DNA of 23,910 nucleotides from UMGS1781 sp045650705 (GTDB taxonomy: Bacteria; Bacillota; Clostridia; TANB77; CAG-508): contig JAZRRK010000039.1 in the NCBI GenBank assembly GCA_045650705.1, positions 1-23,910 of the forward strand, in the 5' to 3' direction. A model generated the notes under the pieces. It did not search any database. It was not told the origin of the DNA and was given only the letters and a program-made list of their open reading frames with translations. Below, in pieces: positions 1 through 7,751 of the stretch. Numbering within the stretch: the first letter of the stretch is position 1; every line of letters starts with the position of its first letter. Position numbers and translations under genes: made by a program.

Positions 1-59
1 TAATATTATATATAATTTTCATAAATAAAACAATGTTTTTACTTAAAAAATACAATAAA

Positions 60-93
60 AATACCCCATATTTCTATGAGATATTTTAGTATT
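60..93 (-). terminator. weak candidate terminator of pgsA
   Basis: Just after the pgsA stop, the minus strand carries a weak imperfect stem (AATAC pairing with GTATT, plus an inner ATAT/ATAT) followed by T-rich runs. The stem is poor, so this is only a plausible 3' end. Confidence 0.35.
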
Positions 94-684
94 CTATTGA
101 AATAATTTTTTACTTCCTTTTAAGTAGTCTACTCCAGAAAAAATTGCTGCTATTGTTGATATAAACATTAAAGAAGTTGATAATACATTTATAACTAGGT
201 TATATCCTGTTAGACCTGAATTTATAAATGCTCCAAAGGCATTTAAATCTAAAAATGCAAGTATTATTGCAATCATTTGTGTTGCTGTTTTTATTTTTCC
301 CCATATACTTGCTGCTATTACTTGCCCACCTTTTTCTACTGCTATTAATCTATATCCAGAAACTACAAATTCTCTTGTTAACACTATAATTGGTATCCAT
401 GCTGGTAACTTTTGCATTTCTACTAACATAAGCATCGCTGAAAGTACTAATATTTTATCTGCTAAGGGATCTGCAAATTTTCCAAATGTTGTTACTATAT
501 TATTTTTTCTTGCAATTGCCCCATCTAAATGGTCTGTGTAAGATGCTATTGCAAATATTGCTATTATAATTAAATTTTGAATTGGTACATTAAATATTTC
601 TCCTGGTATTCCTAAAAAAGGTATTATAACCATTATTGGTACTAATATTATTCTAAATATTGTTAGTTTATTTGGTAAGTTCAT
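94..684 (-). CDS. pgsA: CDP-diacylglycerol--glycerol-3-phosphate 3-phosphatidyltransferase
   Basis: Integral membrane enzyme that transfers the phosphatidyl group from CDP-diacylglycerol to glycerol-3-phosphate, the committed step to phosphatidylglycerol. The 196 residues are the usual length. The CDP-alcohol phosphatidyltransferase signature is complete: D51, D54-G55, A58-R59, G68, D72 and D76, the metal and substrate ligands of the family. Several hydrophobic segments flank it, including residues about 8-26, 36-50 and 130-185. The ATG is preceded by AGGAG at good spacing. It is transcribed divergently from serS from its own promoter and appears monocistronic within the window. The family assignment is secure. 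PgsA is preferred over phosphatidylserine synthase because of length and the N-terminal 'MNLPNKLTIFRI' pattern typical of bacterial PgsA. Confidence 0.95.
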   Translation of the reverse strand: MNLPNKLTIFRIILVPIMVIIPFLGIPGEIFNVPIQNLIIIAIFAIASYTDHLDGAIARKNNIVTTFGKFADPLADKILVLSAMLMLVEMQKLPAWIPIIVLTREFVVSGYRLIAVEKGGQVIAASIWGKIKTATQMIAIILAFLDLNAFGAFINSGLTGYNLVINVLSTSLMFISTIAAIFSGVDYLKGSKKLFQ

Positions 685-714
685 AAAACACTCTCCTAAA
701 ATTAATATGGATAT

Positions 715-743
715 ATTATATAAAACTTTTTCAAATAAAACAA
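715..743 (-). promoter_or_regulatory. sigma-A promoter for pgsA
   Basis: On the minus strand, TTGTTT and TATAAT are separated by 17 bp, about 30 bp upstream of the pgsA start codon. It is back-to-back with the serS promoter. Confidence 0.6.
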
Positions 744-762
744 CACTTATCTTAAAAAATTA

Positions 763-791
763 TTGCAAATTTTACCAAATTATAGTAAAAT
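763..791 (+). promoter_or_regulatory. sigma-A promoter for serS
   Basis: TTGCAA and TAAAAT are separated by 17 bp. Transcription would begin about 15 nt before the start codon, leaving room for a ribosome site but none for a T-box leader. Confidence 0.65.
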
Positions 792-812
792 ACTTGGGAA
801 GGAGTGAGTTTA

Positions 813-2096
813 ATGATTGATATTAAATTAATTAGAGAAAATCCAAGTTTGGTTAAAGAGAATATTAAGAAAAAATTTCAAGACCATAAATTGGAATTAG
901 TTGACAAAGTTTTAGAACTAGACAAGAAAAATCGTGAAGTAAAACTAAAAGGAGATGAACTTCGTTCTAGTAGAAACTCCTTAAGTAGTCAAATCGGAAA
1001 TTTAATGAAAAGTGGTAATCGCGAAGAAGCGGAAAAAATAAAAGCTCAAGTTGGACAAATTAATCAAGAATTAGTTGATAATGAAAAACTTGAAGAAGAA
1101 TTAGCAAACGAAATTAAAAATACTATGATGAAAATACCTAATATTATAGATGCATCTGTTCCTATCGGAAAAGATGATTCTGAAAATGTTGAAGTAAAAA
1201 AATACGGTGACCCTGTTGTTCCAGAATATGAAATACCTTATCATACAGATATTATGGAAAAGTTATCTGGTATTGATTTAGAATCTGCTCGTAGAGTTGG
1301 AGGAAATGGTTTCTATTACCTAATTGGTGATATTGCTCGTTTACATTCTGCTGTTATTAGTTATGCAAGAGATTTTATGATTAATAAAGGATTTACTTAT
1401 TGTATTCCTCCATTTATGATTAGAAGCGATGTTGTAACAGGTGTTATGAGCTTTGAAGAAATGGATGCTATGATGTACAAAATCGAAGGTGAAGATTTAT
1501 ACCTAATTGGTACAAGTGAACATTCTATGATTGGTAAATTTAAAGACCAAATATTACAAAAACAAAATCTTCCATATACTATGACATCTTATTCTCCATG
1601 TTTCAGAAAAGAAAAAGGTGCACATGGTATTGAAGAACGTGGCGTTTATAGAATACATCAATTTGAAAAGCAAGAAATGATAGTAGTTTGTGAACCAGAA
1701 GAAAGTTATGATTGGTATGACAAAATGTGGAGCTACACAGTTGAATTATTTAGAAGCTTAGATATTCCAGTTCGTACACTTGAATGTTGTTCTGGAGATT
1801 TAGCAGATTTAAAAGCAAAATCTTGTGATGTTGAAGCTTGGTCTCCTCGTCAAAAGAAATATTTTGAAGTTGGAAGTTGTTCAAACTTAACAGATGCACA
1901 AAGTAGACGTTTAGGAATTCGTATTAAAGGAGAAAAAGGAAATTACTTTGCACATACATTAAATAACACAGTAGTTGCCCCTCCTCGTATGTTAATAGCA
2001 TTCTTAGAAAACAATTATAATCCAGATGGAAGTATAAATATACCAGAGGCATTAAGACCATATATGGGTGGAGTTAGTGTGCTACGTCCAATGTAA
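813..2096 (+). CDS. serS: seryl-tRNA synthetase, divergent class II motifs
   Basis: Charges tRNA-Ser (and the tRNA-Sec precursor, if present) with serine in the cytoplasm. The 427 residues begin at the ATG placed 9 nt after GGAAGGAG. An in-frame GTG three codons upstream lies inside that ribosome site and is rejected. Residues about 25-110 form the long antiparallel coiled-coil arm that grips the tRNA. The catalytic core has motif 2 (CFRKEKGAHGIEERGVYRIH) and motif 3 (HTLNNTVVAPPRMLIAFLE). These differ from Bacillus-type SerS, which has SAGRDTRG and HTLNGSGLAVGRT at the equivalent places. The TAEVP serine-binding motif is replaced by TSEHS. A C-terminal PYMGG matches the family end. It is followed by a repeat element and then engB on the same strand. 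Function is secure; the subclass is unusual. Confidence 0.95.
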   Translation: MIDIKLIRENPSLVKENIKKKFQDHKLELVDKVLELDKKNREVKLKGDELRSSRNSLSSQIGNLMKSGNREEAEKIKAQVGQINQELVDNEKLEEELANEIKNTMMKIPNIIDASVPIGKDDSENVEVKKYGDPVVPEYEIPYHTDIMEKLSGIDLESARRVGGNGFYYLIGDIARLHSAVISYARDFMINKGFTYCIPPFMIRSDVVTGVMSFEEMDAMMYKIEGEDLYLIGTSEHSMIGKFKDQILQKQNLPYTMTSYSPCFRKEKGAHGIEERGVYRIHQFEKQEMIVVCEPEESYDWYDKMWSYTVELFRSLDIPVRTLECCSGDLADLKAKSCDVEAWSPRQKKYFEVGSCSNLTDAQSRRLGIRIKGEKGNYFAHTLNNTVVAPPRMLIAFLENNYNPDGSINIPEALRPYMGGVSVLRPM

Positions 2097-2203
2097 GCCC
2101 CTTTAACAAGGGGGCTGTCGGCAAAAGCCGACTGGGGGTTCTTAAAAAATTATTAAAGAACCTACCGTCAGCCTTCGGCTGCCACCTCCCTTATTAAGGG
2201 AGG
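2096..2203. repeat. inverted pair of dispersed hairpin repeats
   Basis: Five hairpins in a row: AGCCCC/GGGGCT (2096-2116), GTCGGC-AAAA-GCCGAC (2117-2132), a central GGTTCTT/AAGAACC (2137-2162), CAGCC-TTC-GGCTG (2169-2181) and CCTCCCTT-ATT-AAGGGAGG (2185-2203). The left half read on the minus strand and the right half read on the plus strand are the same unit, so this is two inverted copies around a central stem. A solo copy lies at 10567-10623. The element starts in the last base of the serS stop codon and would be transcribed between serS and engB. Confidence 0.8.
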
Positions 2204-2231
2204 TTAATTAAATTTTGGAGGTAATATTCAT

Positions 2232-2825
2232 ATGATAGTTAAAAATCCTAAATTCGAGATATCTGCTGTTTCTGAAAAACAGTATCCAAAAACAGAGATA
2301 CCCGAGATTGTTTTAGTTGGTAAATCTAATGTTGGTAAGTCTTCTTTTATTAATACAATGCTTGGCAGAAAAAGTTTAGCTAGAACTAGTAGTGAACCTG
2401 GTAAAACAAGACAAATTAATTTTTATAATGTAGATAATAACTTTTATTTTGTAGATTTACCTGGATATGGTTTTAGTAAAATGTCTAAAGCTGAACAAGT
2501 TAAAGTTGGAGAATTTATAGAACATTACTTATCTACAAGGAAACAAATTGCATTAATAGTATTTTTAATAGATATACGTCACTCACCTACTGAAAATGAT
2601 GTTATGATGTATAATTTTATAATAAATACTGGATTCCCTTGCTTAATTTTAGCAAATAAAGCTGATAAACTTGCACCAACTAAAGTTGAAGGAACTGTTC
2701 AAAGTTTACAAAATGAACTAAATCCATTAAAAGACTTAAAATTCTTACCTTTCTCTTCTGAAAAGAAAATTTATCAAGAAGCGGTTTGGAAAGAAATTGA
2801 AAATAAATTATATAAAAATGAATAA
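2232..2825 (+). CDS. engB: ribosome biogenesis GTPase EngB/YsxC
   Basis: Essential TRAFAC GTPase for late 50S subunit assembly. All G motifs are visible: G1 GKSNVGKSS (residues 30-38), the G2 threonine in EPGKTR, G3 DLPGYG (75-80), G4 NKAD (142-145) and G5 near FSSE. The 197 residues match the family length. The ATG follows TTTGGAGG at good spacing. It lies codirectionally after serS, separated by the repeat pair, and ends at a strong terminator. In Bacillus the gene is usually next to lon, so this neighbourhood differs. Assignment is secure. Confidence 0.95.
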   Translation: MIVKNPKFEISAVSEKQYPKTEIPEIVLVGKSNVGKSSFINTMLGRKSLARTSSEPGKTRQINFYNVDNNFYFVDLPGYGFSKMSKAEQVKVGEFIEHYLSTRKQIALIVFLIDIRHSPTENDVMMYNFIINTGFPCLILANKADKLAPTKVEGTVQSLQNELNPLKDLKFLPFSSEKKIYQEAVWKEIENKLYKNE

Positions 2826-2853
2826 GCACCTGTATTTTATACAAGTGCTTTTT
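2825..2853 (+). terminator. terminator of engB, possibly shared with pyrE
   Basis: AGCAC-C-TGTAT pairs with ATACA-A-GTGCT (one internal mismatch), followed by TTTTT on the plus strand. The minus-strand side, facing the convergent pyrE, is flanked by A/T-rich sequence and may also terminate. Confidence 0.8.
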
Positions 2854-2856
2854 ATT

Positions 2857-3495
2857 TTATTTAATCCAGCTTTCATCACTTGGATTATTTCTAAATGCAA
2901 TTAATCTTTCTATATCTTGTTTTTGTATATATCCTTCCTCTGCTGCAACTTCTACTAAAGTATCAAAATTTGATAAACTTATGTTCTTTACATTTGCTTC
3001 ATTTAGTCTATTAATTCCTTTTTGCATTCCATATGTAAATATACTTGCTATTCCTATTACTTCTGCGCCCGCTTCTCTTAGTGCATCTACTACTTCTATT
3101 ACACTTCCACCTGTTGATATTAAATCTTCTATTACTACTACTTTCTGTCCTTTTTCTAATTTTCCTTCTATTTGATTATTACGTCCATGGTCTTTTGCAC
3201 CTGACCTTACATATCCCATTGGCATATTTAGAATATGTCCTGTTATAGCTGCATGTGCAATTCCTGCTGTACTAGTTCCCATTAATACTTCTGCTTCTGG
3301 ATAATATGTTTTTACAATTTCAGCTAACCCCTCTTCTACATTTGTTCTCACTTCTGGTGATGTTAATGTTAATCTGTTATCGCAGTAAATTGGACTTTTT
3401 ATTCCACTTGCCCATGTGAATGGTTCTTCAGGTCTTAAAAACACAGCTTGTATTTTTAATAAATCTTTTGCTATTTTGATTTCTAAATCTTTCAT
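2857..3495 (-). CDS. pyrE: orotate phosphoribosyltransferase
   Basis: Converts orotate plus PRPP to orotidine-5'-phosphate in de novo UMP synthesis. The 212 residues include the PRPP-binding motif VVVIEDLISTGGSV (about 119-132). The flexible-loop region lies around the RSGAKDHGRNNQIEG segment. The ATG follows TAGGAGG. It is the last gene of the carA-carB-pyrF-pyrE operon, 27 nt behind pyrF, and its product's substrate chemistry follows directly on the OMP decarboxylase encoded upstream. No pyrB, pyrC or pyrD is present in the window, so the middle of the pathway is encoded elsewhere. Confidence 0.95.
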   Translation of the reverse strand: MKDLEIKIAKDLLKIQAVFLRPEEPFTWASGIKSPIYCDNRLTLTSPEVRTNVEEGLAEIVKTYYPEAEVLMGTSTAGIAHAAITGHILNMPMGYVRSGAKDHGRNNQIEGKLEKGQKVVVIEDLISTGGSVIEVVDALREAGAEVIGIASIFTYGMQKGINRLNEANVKNISLSNFDTLVEVAAEEGYIQKQDIERLIAFRNNPSDESWIK

Positions 3496-3522
3496 AATAA
3501 ACCTCCTATTTTTTCTTAACTA

Positions 3523-4221
3523 TTACCCACAGAATTCAGCTACGCATCTTCTATATGCTTTTACTGGATTTTCAGCCTGTGTTATAGGTCTTCCTACTAC
3601 TATATAATCTGAACCTATTTCTCTGGCTTTTGCTGGTGTTGTTACTCTTACTTGGTCTCCTACTTCTCCATCACTAAACCTTACTCCTGGGGTTACTGTT
3701 ATGAAGTCTTTTCCACATTTATCTTTTACTTTACTTGCTTCTAATGGAGAACATACTACTCCATCTAGACCTGCAAGCTTTGCATTATATGCATATTGCA
3801 TAACAACTTCATCTAATGGTTTATTTATTAATAACTCATTTTGCATTACATCTTCACTTGTTGATGTAAGCTGTGTTACAGCTATTAATAAAGGTCTTGT
3901 TCCATCTTCACGCGTTAAACCTTGTATTGCTGCTTCCATCATTTTTATACTACCACTTGCATGTAGATTACACATATCAACATCTAAATTTGAAAGAACT
4001 TTCATTGCTTTCATTACTGTATTTGGTATGTCATGTAGTTTTAAATCTAAGAATATTTTATGTCCTCTTTTCTTGATTTCTCTTACTATTTCTGGACCTT
4101 CTGCATAATATAGTTCCATTCCTATTTTTAAAAATGGCTTTTCTTCTTTGAATAAATCTAGAAAGTTTAATACCTCTTCTTTACTTTTAAAATCACATGC
4201 AATTATAACATCTTTGCTCAT
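3523..4221 (-). CDS. pyrF: orotidine-5'-phosphate decarboxylase
   Basis: Decarboxylates OMP to UMP, the last step of de novo pyrimidine synthesis. The 232 residues are typical of the short type-1 bacterial enzyme. The catalytic tetrad motif is seen as DLKLHDIPNT (Lys-His-Asp arrangement, about residues 58-67), and the phosphate-gripper end GSDYIVVGRPIT is near the C terminus. The ribosome site AAAGGAGG precedes the ATG. A 254-bp gap holding a large palindromic element separates it from carB upstream; pyrE follows 27 nt downstream. Confidence 0.95.
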   Translation of the reverse strand: MSKDVIIACDFKSKEEVLNFLDLFKEEKPFLKIGMELYYAEGPEIVREIKKRGHKIFLDLKLHDIPNTVMKAMKVLSNLDVDMCNLHASGSIKMMEAAIQGLTREDGTRPLLIAVTQLTSTSEDVMQNELLINKPLDEVVMQYAYNAKLAGLDGVVCSPLEASKVKDKCGKDFITVTPGVRFSDGEVGDQVRVTTPAKAREIGSDYIVVGRPITQAENPVKAYRRCVAEFCG

Positions 4222-4247
4222 TTTAAATTCCTCCTTTTATTTTATTG

Positions 4248-4424
4248 TCAGGAGCTAAAATATAAAAATCTGAAAGCGAAGGGTTCGCACGGAGCAAGCT
4301 AGAATTTCTAAATGAATTTTACGGAAATAGTTCATCCTGAAAGGGTGCCGTAAAAGGCAACTAGAAATTCTGCGAAGTGGAGTAAGACAACTGAGCGACA
4401 AGATTTTCATATTTTAGCTCCTGA
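4248..4424 (-). repeat. large palindromic element inside the pyr operon
   Basis: A 23-nt terminal stem (4248-4270 with 4402-4424) has a single non-Watson-Crick position. It is A-C if read as plus-strand RNA but G-U in the minus-strand RNA, the sense in which the operon is transcribed. Inside are a 5-bp hairpin (4276-4288), a 10-bp stem (4301-4310 with 4362-4371) and an 8-bp stem (4317-4324 with 4348-4355), giving a branched fold. It codes for nothing recognisable. It could be a MITE-like element or a structured RNA segment between carB and pyrF. Confidence 0.75.
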
Positions 4425-4435
4425 TATTTATATAT

Positions 4436-4479
4436 TTAGATTAAAAAGAAACGAGTAACGAAATTTATTTTTAATCTAA
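4436..4479 (-). terminator. hairpin overlapping the carB stop codon
   Basis: A perfect 12-bp stem, TTAGATTAAAAA with TTTTTAATCTAA, whose right arm contains the carB stop codon. The minus-strand reading has T-rich arms but no clean U-tract after the stem, so it may act as a 3' stabiliser or weak terminator rather than a full stop. Confidence 0.5.
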
Positions 4480-7400
4480 GCATCTATTGTAGATATACAA
4501 AGTGTAATCTCTTCTAATATATCCAATAATACCTTAACAGTTTCTAATGCAGAGAACATTGCAACATTGTTTTCTACAGCACATCTTCTTATTTGGAATC
4601 CATCCGATTCCTGAGTGTGTGAACCTAGTTCTTGTGTACTTATTACATAGTTTACATATCCTTTTCTTATAGATTCTAAAATTTCTTCACTACCTTCACT
4701 TATTTTTGCTTTTACCCTTGTTCTTATTCCATTTTGTTTTAAGAATTCTGCAGTTCCCTGTGTTGCCTCTATATTAAATCCTAAATTGTAGAATCTTCTA
4801 ATTAATGGTAATGCATCCTCTTTATCTTTATCTGCTATTGTTACAAAAATTGTACCATAGTTTGCTAAGTTCATTCCTGAGGCTTGTAAAGCTTTATATA
4901 GTGCCCTTGTAAGTTTTGTATCATATCCTATTGCTTCTCCTGTAGATTTCATTTCTGGCGAAAGGTAAGCATCTAATCCACTAAGTTTTGAGAAAGAGAA
5001 TGTTGGAACTTTTACATACCATCTTTCTTTTTCTTTTGGATATATCTCTGTTATACCTTGTTCTTTTAATGATTTTCCTAACATAACTAGAGTTCCTATA
5101 TCTGCTATTTCATATCCTGTTGATTTTGATAAAAATGGTACTGTTCTTGATGACCTTGGATTTACTTCTATGACATATACATCTTCTTTTTCATCTACAA
5201 TGAACTGTATATTATATAATCCTTTAATTCCTATTCCTAGTCCTAGTTTTTTTGTATAATCTATTATTGTATCTTTTACCTTTTGGCTTACACTAAATGT
5301 TGGATATACACTTATACTATCTCCTGAATGTATTCCTGTTTTTTCTACTAATTCCATTATTCCTGGTATAAATACATCTTTGCCATCACATACTGCATCT
5401 ACTTCTAACTCTTTTCCCATTATGTATTTATCTACTAATACCGGTTTCTTCTCATCTATTTCAACTGCTGTTTTTAGATATTTTTCTAACGCTTTTTTAT
5501 CTCCAACAATTTGCATTGCTCTACCACCTAATACATAGCTTGGTCTTACTAGTACTGGATAGCCAATCTCTTCTGCTGCATCTATTCCATCTTTTATCTT
5601 TGTTACTGCCGTTCCTTTTGGTTGAGGTATATCTAGAGATTTCATAACTTTTTCAAAGCTATCTCTATTTTCTGCTTTTTCTATTGCTTCAAAGTCTGTT
5701 CCTATTATTTTTACTCCTAACTTCATTAAGGTTTCTGCTAAATTTATTGCTGTTTGTCCTCCAAGTGATGCTATTACTCCTTCTGGTTTTTCTAAGTTTA
5801 TAATGTTCATAACATCTTCTATTGTTAATGGTTCGAAATATAGTTTATCACTTGTTGTATAGTCTGTTGATACTGTTTCTGGATTGTTATTTATTATTAT
5901 TGCTTCATATCCATTTGCTTTTATTGTTTTTACAGCATGTACTGTAGAATAATCAAACTCTACACCTTGTCCTATTCTTATTGGTCCTGATCCTAAAACT
6001 ATTATTTTCTTATTATTACTTACAATTGATTCATTTTCATCTTCATAACTTGAATAGAAGTATGGTACATAACTTTCAAATTCTCCACTACATGTATCTA
6101 TCATTTTATATACTGGGAATATGTTATTTTTCTTACGAAGTTCATAAACTTCAGTTTCTTCTTTATCCCATAACTTAGCAATATATTTATCACTGAATCC
6201 CATTTTCTTTGCTTCTTTTAATACGGCTGTGTCTTCTACATTTTCTACAACAACTTTTTCAAATTGAACTATTTTCTTTATCTTATCTAAGAATAGCATA
6301 TCTATTTTTGTTGCTTGGCTTATTAATCCGCTATCTACATCCCTTCTTAATAATTCTGCTATTGCAAAAATTCTATCATCTGTTCCTAATTCTAAATATT
6401 GTAATAACTCTTCTTCTGTATTATCATCAAATTTATTCATGTGTAAGTGGCATACTCCTGTTTCTAATCCTCTTATGGCTTTCAAAAGGCTTTCTTCTAT
6501 ACTTCTTCCTATGCTCATTACTTCACCAGTTGCCTTCATTTGAGTACTTAATTTATTTGAAGCATCGCTAAATTTATCAAATGGGAATCTTGGCATTTTT
6601 GTTACTACATAGTCAACTGATGGCTCAAAGCATGCTGGAGCACTTGCTAGCTCAATTTCATCTAATGTCATCCCTATTGCTATTTTTGTTGATACTCTTG
6701 CTATTGGATATCCTGTTGCTTTTGATGCTAATGCAGATGAACGAGATACTCTTGGATTTACTTCTATTATATAATATTTGAATGAATGTGGGTCAAGTGC
6801 AAATTGAACATTACATCCACCTTCTATTTTTAATGCTCTTATTATTTTTAAACTGCTATCTCTTAATAATTGATATTCTTTGTTTGTAAGTGTTTGGCTT
6901 GGTGCTACAACCATTGAATCTCCAGTATGTATTCCAACTGGGTCAACATTTTCCATACTGCATATTGTTATTGCTGTATCATTTTTATCTCTAATTACTT
7001 CAAATTCTATTTCTTTGTATCCTTTTATACTCTTTTCAACTAGAACTTGTCTTACTGGTGAAAGTTTTAATGCATTTTTCATTATTTCTTTTAATTCTTC
7101 TTCATTGCTTGCAAATCCTCCACCTGTTCCACCTAAAGTAAATGCTGGTCTTAATACAACTGGATATGTTATTCTTTCAGCTGCTTCAATAGCTTCTTCT
7201 ATTGAATGTGCTATTTCAGATTTTATTACTGGTTCTCCTATTTCTTCACATAGTTTTTTAAATAATTCCCTATCTTCTGCGCACTCTATACTCTCTGCTC
7301 TTGTTCCAAGCATTTCTACTTGGCATTCTTGCAATACTCCTTTTTGTTTTAATTGCATTGCTAAATTTAATCCTGTTTGCCCTCCCATACTTGGTATTAT

Positions 7401-7655
7401 TGCATCAGGTCTTTCATATCTTAGAATTTTTGCAACATATTCTAGTGTAAGTGGTTCCATATATACTTTATCTGCTATTTTTATGTCTGTCATTATTGTT
7501 GCTGGATTTGAGTTTACAAGTATTACTTTATATCCTTCTTCTTTTAATGCTAAACAGCTTTGTGTTCCTGCATAGTCAAATTCTGCTGCTTGTCCAATTA
7601 CTATTGGACCTGAACCTATTACTAATACTTTTTTTATATCTTCTCTTTTTGGCAT
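4476..7655 (-). CDS. carB: carbamoyl-phosphate synthase large subunit
   Basis: Makes carbamoyl phosphate from bicarbonate, two ATP and ammonia channelled from CarA. The 1059 residues show the classic duplicated architecture: an N-terminal carboxyphosphate half with ATP-grasp loop RPAFTLGGTGGGFAS, a linker, a second carbamate-kinase half beginning near KKIIVLGSGPIRIGQG with RPSYVLGGRAMQ, and a C-terminal MGS-like allosteric domain (GTIFVTIADKDKEDA onward), where UMP or ornithine act in relatives. The chosen ATG lies 8 nt after AAAGGAG; an ATG six codons upstream precedes this ribosome site and is unlikely to be used. It sits between carA and pyrF. The last residues, ITLCISTIDA, run into a hairpin that contains the stop codon. 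Confidence 0.96.
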   Translation of the reverse strand: MPKREDIKKVLVIGSGPIVIGQAAEFDYAGTQSCLALKEEGYKVILVNSNPATIMTDIKIADKVYMEPLTLEYVAKILRYERPDAIIPSMGGQTGLNLAMQLKQKGVLQECQVEMLGTRAESIECAEDRELFKKLCEEIGEPVIKSEIAHSIEEAIEAAERITYPVVLRPAFTLGGTGGGFASNEEELKEIMKNALKLSPVRQVLVEKSIKGYKEIEFEVIRDKNDTAITICSMENVDPVGIHTGDSMVVAPSQTLTNKEYQLLRDSSLKIIRALKIEGGCNVQFALDPHSFKYYIIEVNPRVSRSSALASKATGYPIARVSTKIAIGMTLDEIELASAPACFEPSVDYVVTKMPRFPFDKFSDASNKLSTQMKATGEVMSIGRSIEESLLKAIRGLETGVCHLHMNKFDDNTEEELLQYLELGTDDRIFAIAELLRRDVDSGLISQATKIDMLFLDKIKKIVQFEKVVVENVEDTAVLKEAKKMGFSDKYIAKLWDKEETEVYELRKKNNIFPVYKMIDTCSGEFESYVPYFYSSYEDENESIVSNNKKIIVLGSGPIRIGQGVEFDYSTVHAVKTIKANGYEAIIINNNPETVSTDYTTSDKLYFEPLTIEDVMNIINLEKPEGVIASLGGQTAINLAETLMKLGVKIIGTDFEAIEKAENRDSFEKVMKSLDIPQPKGTAVTKIKDGIDAAEEIGYPVLVRPSYVLGGRAMQIVGDKKALEKYLKTAVEIDEKKPVLVDKYIMGKELEVDAVCDGKDVFIPGIMELVEKTGIHSGDSISVYPTFSVSQKVKDTIIDYTKKLGLGIGIKGLYNIQFIVDEKEDVYVIEVNPRSSRTVPFLSKSTGYEIADIGTLVMLGKSLKEQGITEIYPKEKERWYVKVPTFSFSKLSGLDAYLSPEMKSTGEAIGYDTKLTRALYKALQASGMNLANYGTIFVTIADKDKEDALPLIRRFYNLGFNIEATQGTAEFLKQNGIRTRVKAKISEGSEEILESIRKGYVNYVISTQELGSHTQESDGFQIRRCAVENNVAMFSALETVKVLLDILEEITLCISTIDA

Positions 7656-7694
7656 CTTGCCATCTCCTTTCATTAAAAATGTTTAAACATTTTT

Positions 7695-7722
7695 CCCGGA
7701 CGAGCAATGCTCGCCCCTACAT
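7695..7722 (-). repeat. dispersed hairpin repeat, copy 1
   Basis: Between carA and carB. Core stem CGAGCA-A-TGCTCG is followed by CCCCTACAT; read on the minus strand it is ATGTAGGGGCGAGC and so on. It is the same family as the copies at 10641, 10898, 10939 and 15615. Confidence 0.75.
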
Positions 7723-7751
7723 TATTTATATTATATAATATTTTCTATCTT

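Noticed and set aside
685..812. T-box leader for serS
   Set aside because: The promoter leaves only about 15 nt of leader, and no T-box sequence or terminator is present.
2096..2203. A CRISPR array or integron attC site
   Set aside because: The repeats are inverted, not direct with spacers, and no core attC sequences or cas/integrase genes are nearby.
6880..7575. Plus-strand 231-codon frame antisense to carB, and other plus-strand frames opposite carB and carA
   Set aside because: Each lies wholly inside a well-supported gene on the other strand and has the Leu/Ser/Ile-rich composition of its complement, with no ribosome sites.
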